This document shows positions 15,576 to 22,510 of a DNA stretch of 22,510 nucleotides, in pieces. The notes under the pieces are model-generated. The model was not told where the DNA came from and ran no database searches. It worked only from the letters and a program-made list of their open reading frames with translations. Origin of the DNA: an uncultured Collinsella sp. (GTDB taxonomy: Bacteria > Actinomycetota > Coriobacteriia > Coriobacteriales > Coriobacteriaceae). A program made the translations under genes and the position numbers. The DNA is taken from NCBI GenBank assembly GCA_905197585.1, contig CAJJZO010000007.1, forward strand, positions 1 to 22,510, written 5' to 3'. Positions within the stretch are counted from its first letter, which is position 1. Each line of letters starts with the position of its first letter.

Positions 15576-16862
15576 TTAAAGATGGTCTTGGATGAGATCG
15601 CAGATGGCTCGGGCGTCGTTGATGTTGATGGCTCGGGTCGCAAAGCCGGCGTCGAAGGCCTGACGCGCCAGGGCCTCGTTGCAGGCAAGGGCCAGCGTGT
15701 GGCCGTCGACCAGGTCGAGCGAGCTCTTGCCGCGCAGACGGTCGACACCGGAGCGCGCGACCACGATGTTGTCGAAGCCCTCGGTCTTGTAGCCCTCGAT
15801 GATCACCACGTCGACATCGTTGTAACGCGACAGCAACTCGCGCGCGAGCATCTCGTCCTCCTCGCGCGTGTCGGCGTACTCCGCCCAGCGCGTGGCGCAG
15901 ATGAGGCCCACATGCTTGGATCCGGCCTGGTGATGGCGCCAGGTGTCCTTAGCGGGCACATCGATATCAAAGCCGTGGTGCCCATGATGCTTGAGCGAAC
16001 CCACGCGCAGGCCGCGACGGGTGAGCTCGGCGATAACCTTCTCGACGAGCGTGGTCTTGCCCGAGTTTTGGTAGCCGATAAACGCAATCGCGGGGACGGC
16101 CGGTGTCGGAGCTGCGGGTGCGACGGCGACGGGTGCGCTCGCGGTCGCGGCGCCGTCGGCAGCGGCGGCCTGGCGCTCTGCGCGATCCCACACGCCCGAG
16201 CGGCCGCCCTCCTTGTGCAGCAGGCGCACGTCGACGATCTCCATGCCGCGGTCGACGGCCTTGCACATATCGTAGATGGTCAGGCACGCAGCGCTCGCTC
16301 CGGTCAGGGCCTCCATCTCGATACCCGTCTTGCCCGTCACGCCGGCCGTAACCAGTACGTGAAAGCCGACCTGCCCGTCCGCGCGCGCCGGCGCCCAGCC
16401 CTCGGGCACGTCCTCGGCTGGCGTCCCCGCCGCAGCGATGGGCGCAATGTCGCACTTGCTCTTGGTAATGAGCAGCGGATGGCACATGGGGATGATGTCG
16501 CTCGTGCGCTTGATGGCCATAATGCCCGCCACGCGCGCGCAAGCAAGCACATCGCCCTTTTTGGCGCGGTCCTGCAGCACCATGGTCTGCGTCTCGGGGT
16601 GCATGAGGATGGTGCCCTCGGCGATGGCAATGCGATGGGTCTCGGCCTTGTCGGACACGTCGACCATGCGAACCTCGCCCTTGGCGTCCACGTGCGTCAG
16701 CTCGTCGCGACGGGCGTCGCGGGCGGGCTCGGTGGCAGCACCGGCAGTCGGCCGTGCGGATGCGTCGGCGTTGTCAGCATTCGCCGCAGCCGTGACTTTG
16801 TGGACAGACATCGCGGCCCTGCGAGCGGCCTTGGTGGCATCGGCGTACCTGCTCTTGGCCAT
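15576..16862 (-). CDS. moaC/mobB: MoaC-MobB fusion: cyclic pyranopterin monophosphate synthase plus molybdopterin-guanine dinucleotide accessory GTPase
   Basis: A 428-aa cytoplasmic protein for molybdenum cofactor synthesis. After an Ala-rich N-terminal extension (about 1-52), a MoaC domain (about 53-225) carries Lys102 (KKGDVL), CHPL at 127-130, the EALTGASAACLTIYDM motif and Lys201 (KAVDRG). MoaC converts the MoaA product to cyclic pyranopterin monophosphate. An Ala/Pro linker (about 230-258) leads to a MobB domain with P-loop GYQNSGKT (263-270) and LKHHGHHGFDID. MobB binds GTP and aids nucleotide attachment to molybdopterin. GGAGG lies 8 nt before ATG 16862, overlapping the end of moaA only 4 nt upstream, so the two are coupled. 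The join is clean and in frame, so I read it as a true fusion. Confidence 0.94.
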   Translation of the reverse strand: MAKSRYADATKAARRAAMSVHKVTAAANADNADASARPTAGAATEPARDARRDELTHVDAKGEVRMVDVSDKAETHRIAIAEGTILMHPETQTMVLQDRAKKGDVLACARVAGIMAIKRTSDIIPMCHPLLITKSKCDIAPIAAAGTPAEDVPEGWAPARADGQVGFHVLVTAGVTGKTGIEMEALTGASAACLTIYDMCKAVDRGMEIVDVRLLHKEGGRSGVWDRAERQAAAADGAATASAPVAVAPAAPTPAVPAIAFIGYQNSGKTTLVEKVIAELTRRGLRVGSLKHHGHHGFDIDVPAKDTWRHHQAGSKHVGLICATRWAEYADTREEDEMLARELLSRYNDVDVVIIEGYKTEGFDNIVVARSGVDRLRGKSSLDLVDGHTLALACNEALARQAFDAGFATRAININDARAICDLIQDHL

Positions 16863-16866
16863 ATGA

Positions 16867-17922
16867 TCATCCTCCGATTTGGGACATAAATCGTTGCGTG
16901 CCCTCAATTATCGCGTGTTCCTGCGGTTTGTGGGCCACGGCATCGCGCCAAATCGAAAGTACCTGCATATCATCACCACGGCGCAGCGCCTCACGCACCG
17001 AATACTCGGCATCGCTAAACAGGCACGGACGCACGTTGCCATCGGCCGTCAGGCGCAGACGGTTGCAATTCGCACAAAAATGGTTGGACATGGCGCTAAT
17101 AAAGCCGACCGTTCCCGCCGCGCCCGGAAAGTGCCAATAGCGCGCAGGGCCCGCGCCGGCAGGAGCGTCGTTGATGTCGAGCGGCTCGAGCTCGCCCAGT
17201 CCCGTCGCGGCGACCCCGGCATTGATGCGCGCCCGCAGCTCGTCGCTCGGCACGGTGTCGCTCGCGTCCCACAGCTCGGGATTGAGTGTGGGCGCGTGAG
17301 GGTCTACGGCACAATGCGAGCTCGTGTGTTCGTCACCGATGGGCATGTATTCGATAAAGCGCAGGTGGATGGGGCGGTCGACGGTCAGCCGTGCGAGGGC
17401 CGCCACATCCTGGTTGAGCCGACGCACCACAACGCAGTTGACCTTAACAGGCTCAAAGCCCCAAGCCAGCGCTGCATCGATGCCGGCCATGGTCTGCTCG
17501 AGCCGACCCAGGCGCGTGATCTTTCCAAACAGCGTAGGGTCGAGCGTATCGAGCGAGATGTTGACGCGGTTAAGCCCAGCGTCTTTGAGCTGCGGCGCCA
17601 GCTTGGGCAGCAGGGCGCCATTAGTGGTAAGCGAGATGTCCTCGATCTGCGGAATCGCGCGGATGTCGCGAATGAGCGGAATGATGCGGCGGCTGACCAG
17701 CGGCTCGCCGCCCGTCAGGCGCACGCGGCGAATGCCCTCCCCCGCCACCAAGCGCACAAAGCGGGCGATTTCCTCGGCGCTGAGCAGCTCGTCGTGCGCG
17801 CGGGGCGCCACGCCATCGGCCGGCATGCAATAGATGCAGCGGAAATTACACTTGTCGGTAACGGCAATGCGCAGGTAGTTGATATCGCGGCCAAAGCCGT
17901 CATGTTGCACGTGCCCGTCCAC
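16867..17922 (-). CDS. moaA: GTP 3',8-cyclase (radical SAM) MoaA
   Basis: MoaA starts molybdenum cofactor synthesis by converting GTP to 3',8-cyclo-7,8-dihydro-GTP with S-adenosylmethionine. The 351-aa product has the radical-SAM cluster motif CNFRCIYC (Cys25, 29, 32), the SAM-binding GGEP (71-74), and the second 4Fe-4S ligands Cys283, Cys286 and Cys300. It also has the family's C-terminal double glycine (MSQIGG). The start is GTG at 17922 (VDGHVQHDGFGRD), with GGGGAGG 5 nt upstream. The moaC-mobB start is 4 nt after its stop. A -10-like TATTAT at 17963-17968 would give a short leader of about 34 nt, too short for a Moco riboswitch. Confidence 0.96.
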   Translation of the reverse strand: MDGHVQHDGFGRDINYLRIAVTDKCNFRCIYCMPADGVAPRAHDELLSAEEIARFVRLVAGEGIRRVRLTGGEPLVSRRIIPLIRDIRAIPQIEDISLTTNGALLPKLAPQLKDAGLNRVNISLDTLDPTLFGKITRLGRLEQTMAGIDAALAWGFEPVKVNCVVVRRLNQDVAALARLTVDRPIHLRFIEYMPIGDEHTSSHCAVDPHAPTLNPELWDASDTVPSDELRARINAGVAATGLGELEPLDINDAPAGAGPARYWHFPGAAGTVGFISAMSNHFCANCNRLRLTADGNVRPCLFSDAEYSVREALRRGDDMQVLSIWRDAVAHKPQEHAIIEGTQRFMSQIGG

Positions 17923-18056
17923 GCAGCCCTCCCCTCACGCGGCGTTTTATTCTTCGGAAAACATAATACCCCACGAGAGAATCATGCCGACACCCGTACG
18001 ACAGGACAGGTCGCTTCGAGCAAAACGGACTTTCCAAGCCCATCCTCAGCACAGAC

Positions 18057-18113
18057 CATCACAACATTCGATGCTTTTCCCGATTTTGGCGAAAAACGTC
18101 GAATGTTGTGATG
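18057..18113. repeat. Family A intergenic palindrome, copy 3
   Basis: 57 bp with perfect 15-bp arms (18057-18071 and 18099-18113). The core is of the second subtype (TGCTTTTCCCGATTTTGGC) and is in the opposite orientation to copies 1 and 2. It differs from copy 4 at two positions in 57. It lies 43 bp 3' of the DUF559-like gene and upstream of moaA. Confidence 0.92.
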
Positions 18114-18155
18114 GTTTGCCTGCCCACGGCACCCCGCAGAAGGGCCAAAGCGCCC

Positions 18156-19193
18156 CTAAAGGCCGCCGTCCCAATGCCGAATCACGAATTCTCGCAGGTC
18201 GTTCTGACGCTTCTGAAACGCTTCGCTTCGATCGCACTTAAGGCCCATAGCGAGCGCGATGGCGTTCATCGCCCGATGCAATTGCAGCTGATGGGCAAAC
18301 TGAGTCCCGGTGAGGACGATCATCCTAAAGCCCAGCGCGCTCAGCACGGTCATACGCTCCGCATCCGACGCGCTGCGCTGTTTATCAAGATGGTCCGAGC
18401 CGTTGTATTCAATCCCCGTACCGCTCGCAGGCGCATATACGTCGATTTCGAAATACCCGGCCTTCGCGAGATATTTGAACTCGCTGGGAACATTGACCCG
18501 ATGGTTGAGCTCGATCTTGGCGTATCCCAGCCCGCCCTGGGAACGTTTTGCTACGATCATGATTGCGGTGGCCGTCTCCATGGGCGACCGCGCGCCATCG
18601 TGCACGCGCTTGAGCACGGCGGCCGCACGTATAGCCCCCTGACGAGATCGATTCTCGTTGCAATAGGCAATCAAGTCGGCAACGGTATACCTCTGCCCCA
18701 TCTCGATATAATCGCCTGTCGACAGATGATTCAAATGGTATCGGGCACAGATTTCGTAGCCATATTCCAGCTGTTCGGGCTCGCTCATCCACGAGCCCGC
18801 CTGGGCAAAGCACATGACCTCATCAACCACCAGAAGGCCCTCTGCCACTTCGATAAGATGGCCTGGAGGTACCGGCGCCCCAAACACGTGACACCTAAAT
18901 CCAGCCGGCGTCGAGCGCTCAAAATCGAAGTTGACGAGCGTGTCGATATGATCGAGCTCTTCTCGTGGAATACCAAGCGAAACCAGATAGTCGGCAACGA
19001 TCCCAACTGCCGTTGAAGCCCTCAGCCCCTTGGCATCGAGTCCCAATTTGGGCAGGCTCGCAATCGGCTCCGCCTCGTTAGCAAGCGAGTCCTCATCGTA
19101 TAGACTGCTTGCTCTCGAGAGCGGCTCGGACGGACGTGCCACGTTGTGGTACAGCCAGGCAGTCTTATGGGACAGGACGATCGGCAGGTCCAT
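18156..19193 (-). CDS. Uncharacterised protein with DUF559/Vsr-like nuclease-fold C-terminus
   Basis: A 345-aa soluble protein with no signal peptide. I do not recognise the N-terminal half (about 1-190), which is mixed alpha/beta. The C-terminal third matches the pattern of DUF559 and Vsr-like PD-(D/E)XK proteins: Glu206 (SPMETATAIM), Asp251 (YFEIDVYAP), Glu262 with YNGSDH (262-268), then DAERMTVLSALGFRMIVLT (about 277-295). Such domains appear in actinobacterial proteins linked to AbiEi-like or restriction functions, so DNA binding or cleavage is plausible but inferred. GGAGG lies 4 nt before the ATG. It is a single gene with no partner toxin visible, framed by family A copies 3 and 4 as direct repeats. 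Confidence 0.8.
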   Translation of the reverse strand: MDLPIVLSHKTAWLYHNVARPSEPLSRASSLYDEDSLANEAEPIASLPKLGLDAKGLRASTAVGIVADYLVSLGIPREELDHIDTLVNFDFERSTPAGFRCHVFGAPVPPGHLIEVAEGLLVVDEVMCFAQAGSWMSEPEQLEYGYEICARYHLNHLSTGDYIEMGQRYTVADLIAYCNENRSRQGAIRAAAVLKRVHDGARSPMETATAIMIVAKRSQGGLGYAKIELNHRVNVPSEFKYLAKAGYFEIDVYAPASGTGIEYNGSDHLDKQRSASDAERMTVLSALGFRMIVLTGTQFAHQLQLHRAMNAIALAMGLKCDRSEAFQKRQNDLREFVIRHWDGGL

Positions 19194-19298
19194 GAGCCCT
19201 CCAATGGAGTCGGATAACCAACCTTATTCCCCTGCCCACGGGTCCGCACACCCTCATGCGCAAGAAAGCGGTTCCACCCGGTCGAGTGGCAGAAAAAC

Positions 19299-19355
19299 CA
19301 TCACAACATTCGATGCTTTTCCCGATTTTGGCAAAAAACGTCGAATGTTGTGGTG
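19299..19355. repeat. Family A intergenic palindrome, copy 4
   Basis: 57 bp with 15-bp arms at 19299-19313 and 19341-19355. The right arm has one change (TGGTG for TGATG), bringing its end closer to family B. Core and orientation match copy 3. On the minus strand GGTTTTTC follows, so it may terminate transcription beyond the ABC gene whose stop is about 53 bp away. Confidence 0.9.
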
Positions 19356-19408
19356 GTTTGAGGCGAGGTGAGGGGCACGGAGGGATCAAAGCATCGTGCT
19401 CGAACGGG

Positions 19409-21307
19409 TTAATCCAACTCTTTTAAGCCATGCGCCAGCTGCCAGTACTCGCCGTGCTGGGCGAGCAGCTCTTCGTGCGTGCCGCGCTCGATGATGCGGC
19501 CGTGTTCGAGGACCATGATGGCGTCGGCGTCGCGGACAGTGGACAGGCGGTGCGCGATCATAAACGTGGTGCGACCGCGCATGATGCGGTCCATACCGCG
19601 CTCGATGAGCTTTTCGGTACGCGTGTCAATGGAGCTCGTGGCCTCGTCCAGGATGAGCACCGGCGGATCGGCGACGGCCACGCGCGCGATGGCGAGCAGC
19701 TGACGCTGACCCTGCGACAGGTTGGCGCCGTCGGCCGTGACCGGTGTGTCGTAGCCCCGCGGCAGGCGGCGGATAAACGAGTCGGCGCAGGCGGCCTCGG
19801 CAGCGGCGCGCACCTCCTCGTCGGTCGCGTCGAGCTTGCCAAAGCGGATGTTCTGCGCAATGGTGCCGCTAAACAGGTGCGTGTCCTGCAGCACAATGCC
19901 GAGCGACCCGCGCAGGCTGGCCTTGGCAATGTGCTTGACGTCGATGCCGTCGTACGTGATCTCGCCGTCATCGACCTCGTAGAAGCGGTTGATGAGGTTG
20001 GTGATGGTCGTCTTGCCGGCACCCGTGGAGCCCACAAACGCGATCTTTTGCCCCGGCTTGGCAAACAGGTTGAGGTCCGTGAGCACGCGGGCGCCCGGCA
20101 CGTAGGAAAAGTCCACGGCATGGAAGCGCACGTCGCCGGCAAGCGGGACCAAGCCGCACGTGAGCTCGGTGCCGTCGGCGGCCACCGCGCGGCCCGACTC
20201 ATCAACGGCTGCCACATCATGCAAATGCCCGTACGTGCCCACGCCCTGGCCCTCGGGAATCTTCCACGCCCACGCGGCGTCGCCCGTCTGCACCAGCTCC
20301 ACGCAGCCCTCGTCCACCTCGGGCTCAAGGTCCATAGCCGCAAACAGGCGCTCGGCACCGGCCAACGCGTTGAGCAAGAAGTTGCCGAGCTGCGTAAACT
20401 GGTTGATGGGCATAGCGGCCTGGCGCACAAAGACCAGGTAGCTCGCGAGCGCGCCCACGTCGGCAAGTCCCTTGATGCAGAGCATGCCGCCCGCCACGGC
20501 AACGATGGCGTAGTTGACGTAGCCGATCACCACGGTCATGGGCACCATTGAGTTGGCATAGCTCACGGCGGCGGTGCCGGTGCGGCGAAGCTCGTCGTTG
20601 CGGCAGGTGAAGCCGGCGACATTCGCCGCCTCGCGGTTAAAGACCTTGATGACCTTTTGGCCCGAGACCATTTCTTCGATATATCCGTCCAGGTCGCCAA
20701 GCGATGCCTGCTGGGCAGCAAAGAAACGCTTAGAGCGCGCGCCCGAGTAGCGCGCATACAGCACAATGGCCGCATCGCACACGAGCGTGATAATCGTGAG
20801 CTGCCAGTTAAGGATGATGAGCATGGCCGTGGTGCCCACAACCTGAATGGCGGCCTGAATCACGTTGGCAAAGCTGTTGTTGAGCGCCTCGGAGACGGTG
20901 TCGACGTCGTTGGTGAAAAAACTCATGATGTCGCCCGAGCGCGTGCTGTCAAAATAACTGAGCGGCAGCGTCTGGATGTGCGCGAACAGGTCGCGGCGAA
21001 TATCGGACACCACGCGTTGGGCCGCGCGCACCATGATCTGTGAGTAGCCCAGGGCCGAGAGCACGCCCGCGGCGTAGATGATCGCCGTCAGGATAACCTG
21101 CTTGGCAAGCAGTTCCTCCCCGCCCGTGGCCAAACCGTTAACGATGGGGCGCACCATGTAGGTGCCGGCGAGGCTCGCGATGGCGGCGACGGAGGCGAGC
21201 ACGCCCACCGCAAGCAGCGAGAACTTGGCATGCCCCATGTAGGAGAGCAAGCGGCGCACAGTGCGCTTGAGGTCGGCCGGGCGTGCTTGGGCTGCGGTCT
21301 TAGGCAT
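19409..21307 (-). CDS. ABC exporter half-transporter, catalytically competent subunit
   Basis: A membrane-spanning ATP-driven exporter subunit of 632 aa from ATG at 21307 (MPKTAAQARPADLKRTVRR). Six transmembrane helices occupy about residues 25-310. The ATPase domain has Walker A GSTGAGKT (426-433), Q-loop Gln474, signature NLSQGQ (529-534), Walker B LILDE (Asp554, catalytic Glu555) and H-loop His586. An unusual 55-residue polar stretch (about 332-388) lies between membrane and ATPase domains. The start follows AAGGGGG and overlaps the upstream ABC stop by 8 bp; the open frame extends further upstream, but that part is shadow of the neighbour. The LSQGQ signature suits the partner of a degenerate subunit in heterodimers of the TM287/288 or BmrCD type. 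Substrate unknown. Confidence 0.94.
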   Translation of the reverse strand: MPKTAAQARPADLKRTVRRLLSYMGHAKFSLLAVGVLASVAAIASLAGTYMVRPIVNGLATGGEELLAKQVILTAIIYAAGVLSALGYSQIMVRAAQRVVSDIRRDLFAHIQTLPLSYFDSTRSGDIMSFFTNDVDTVSEALNNSFANVIQAAIQVVGTTAMLIILNWQLTIITLVCDAAIVLYARYSGARSKRFFAAQQASLGDLDGYIEEMVSGQKVIKVFNREAANVAGFTCRNDELRRTGTAAVSYANSMVPMTVVIGYVNYAIVAVAGGMLCIKGLADVGALASYLVFVRQAAMPINQFTQLGNFLLNALAGAERLFAAMDLEPEVDEGCVELVQTGDAAWAWKIPEGQGVGTYGHLHDVAAVDESGRAVAADGTELTCGLVPLAGDVRFHAVDFSYVPGARVLTDLNLFAKPGQKIAFVGSTGAGKTTITNLINRFYEVDDGEITYDGIDVKHIAKASLRGSLGIVLQDTHLFSGTIAQNIRFGKLDATDEEVRAAAEAACADSFIRRLPRGYDTPVTADGANLSQGQRQLLAIARVAVADPPVLILDEATSSIDTRTEKLIERGMDRIMRGRTTFMIAHRLSTVRDADAIMVLEHGRIIERGTHEELLAQHGEYWQLAHGLKELD

Positions 21308-22510
21308 GGCGCTCACCCCCTTCCAAGGGCGATCCGCATGCGACGGAGGAAAATGGATCATTCGCGCAGCCACCGTCGTTGCCATCGCCGGCGTCCGCGT
21401 TCCTCGCAAACTCCATCTGCGAGGCATAAATCTCCTGGTATATGTTGTCGCCCGCCAGCAGTTCCTCGTGCGTGCCCTGGCCGACCACTTTGCCGTCGTC
21501 GAGCACGATGATGCGGTCGGCATTCATGATGGTGCCGATGCGCTGCGCGACGATGAGTTTCGTGGAATCCTTCGCTTCCTTTTCGAGCGCGTCACGCACG
21601 GCACGGTCGGTTTTGAAGTCGAGCGCGGAGAAGGAATCGTCGAAGATCAGGATTTCCGGATGACGGTAGACGGCGCGTGCGATCGACAGACGCTGCTTCT
21701 GCCCGCCCGAAACGTTGGAACCGCCCTGCGAAATGCCGGAATCATACTTCTTCTGCTTTTTGTCGATGAATTCCGTCGCCTGCGCGACGTCGCATGCGCG
21801 GCGCACGGTGTCGTCGTCGCGGTCCGTATCTCCGTACGCGACGTTGCTGGCGATCGTTCCCTTGAACAGGAACGACTGCTGCGGCACGTAGCCGATCTTG
21901 TCGCGCAACGCCTTCAGCTTGTAGTCGCGCACGTTGACGCCGTCGACGAGCACCTCGCCTTGCGTGGCGTCGTAGAAACGCGGCACGAGGTTGATGAGGG
22001 ACGATTTGCCGGAGCCGGTCGAGCCGATGAACGCCACCGTCTGACCCTTCTTGGCTTTGAAATTGACGCCTTCCAACATGGCCTGACGCGAGTCGGGGTA
22101 GGCGAAGCTCACATTGCGGAATTCGATTTCGCCTTCCTCGCCCGGCTTGCCCGCGTCCTGCGTGCCGTCGGTGACCATCGGCTCGGTGTCGATGACTTCG
22201 AGCACGCGCTGCGCGGACACGTCGGCTCGCGGCCAGAGCACGAACACCATGCTCAGCAGCAGGAAGCTCATGATGACCTGGATGGAGTAGCTGGAGAACA
22301 CCACCATGTTGGAGAAGGTGGTGAGCTTGTCGACGGCGTCGGCAGCGTCGATAAGGTACGCGCCGATCCAGTAGACGGCGAGCATCAGGCCGTTCATGAC
22401 GGTGTTCATCAACGGCATCATGATGGCCATGGCACGGTTGGTGAACAGCTGGGTCTCGGTGAGTTCCTTGTTGGCTTCGGTGAACTTGGCTTCCTGGTAG
22501 TCCTCGGCGT
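21300..22510 (-). CDS. ABC exporter half-transporter, degenerate-site subunit (5' end outside window)
   Basis: Partial: the open frame runs off the window at 22510 with no stop. The visible 402 residues cover the last membrane helices (from TEANKELTETQLFTNRAM) and the ATPase domain. In visible numbering: Walker A GSTGSGKS (162-169), Q-loop Gln210, signature NVSGGQ (265-270). Walker B IFDDSFSALD has Asp291 at the catalytic Glu position, and VAQRIGT has Gln322 instead of the H-loop His. These are the substitutions of the degenerate half of heterodimeric exporters. Every Phe in the bulk of the fragment is TTC (17 of 17), unlike neighbouring genes, and Glu is often GAA, suggesting transfer. The short Gly/Asp-rich C-terminal tail (MEFARN onward) uses TTT. 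Overlaps the next ABC gene by 8 bp. Confidence 0.95.
   Translation of the reverse strand, partial: AEDYQEAKFTEANKELTETQLFTNRAMAIMMPLMNTVMNGLMLAVYWIGAYLIDAADAVDKLTTFSNMVVFSSYSIQVIMSFLLLSMVFVLWPRADVSAQRVLEVIDTEPMVTDGTQDAGKPGEEGEIEFRNVSFAYPDSRQAMLEGVNFKAKKGQTVAFIGSTGSGKSSLINLVPRFYDATQGEVLVDGVNVRDYKLKALRDKIGYVPQQSFLFKGTIASNVAYGDTDRDDDTVRRACDVAQATEFIDKKQKKYDSGISQGGSNVSGGQKQRLSIARAVYRHPEILIFDDSFSALDFKTDRAVRDALEKEAKDSTKLIVAQRIGTIMNADRIIVLDDGKVVGQGTHEELLAGDNIYQEIYASQMEFARNADAGDGNDGGCANDPFSSVACGSPLEGGERHA

Noticed and set aside
17923..18056. Moco riboswitch upstream of moaA
   Set aside because: The leader from the likely -10 at 17963-17968 is only about 34 nt, too short for that structure, and no extended pairing is visible.
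18057..19355. Insertion sequence around the DUF559-like gene
   Set aside because: The flanking 57-bp elements are direct repeats of a family also present elsewhere without the gene. The protein has no transposase motif and no target-site duplication is apparent, so I describe it as a repeat-framed gene only.
21308..21523. N-terminal extension of the second ABC subunit (open frame from 21523)
   Set aside because: This part overlaps the coding end of the upstream ABC gene, is Arg/Ser/Thr-rich shadow sequence, and the ATG at 21307 has a ribosome site and a normal exporter N-terminus.

Overview
The window looks like chromosomal DNA of a gut actinobacterium of the class Coriobacteriia, most likely a Collinsella. 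This is inferred from gene content, moderately high GC, frequent TTT for Phe despite that GC, and LPXTG pili; no database search was possible. Every gene I can support lies on the minus strand, so transcription runs from high to low coordinates. The long plus-strand open frames are antisense shadows.

Layout in transcription order (right to left): (1) 22510-19409, two ABC exporter half-transporters with overlapping ends. The first is cut by the window edge, has degenerate catalytic residues and shows codon use unlike the rest of the window. (2) 19193-18156, a solitary protein with a DUF559/Vsr-like nuclease-fold C-terminus, flanked by two nearly identical 57-bp palindromic repeats in the same orientation. 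(3) 17922-15576, molybdenum cofactor genes: moaA, then a MoaC-MobB fusion. (4) 15310-14024, an MFS transporter. (5) 13799-12978, a Cof-type HAD phosphatase with its own promoter. (6) 12472-5416, a pilus operon: a 1150-aa beta-helix adhesin (LPLSG), a high-GC SpaA-type pilin (MPSTG) and a major pilin (LPLTG), ended by a strong intrinsic terminator. (7) 4873-3935, a class C sortase separated from the pilins by 542 bp full of hairpins. (8) 3608-107, gatC-gatA-gatB, coupled by 1-nt stop/start overlaps and followed by a hairpin.

The pilus proteins and sortase form one functional system: the sortase should join the pilins through their C-terminal sorting signals, with the adhesin as probable tip. 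MoaA and MoaC perform the first steps of molybdopterin synthesis, and the fused MobB domain is a GTP-binding accessory. GatCAB makes Gln-tRNA and/or Asn-tRNA by transamidation.

The least expected signal is a set of intergenic palindromes. Family A (57 bp, four copies) has 15-bp arms beginning CATCACAACATTCGA. Family B (33 bp, three perfect copies and one decayed) has 12-bp arms CCACCACAAAGG. All lie between genes, just 3' of minus-strand genes. They occur in A/B pairs at two loci and share their outermost sequence, CCAYCACAA, which suggests one superfamily with exchangeable cores. A 21-bp tandem repeat lies beside one pair.
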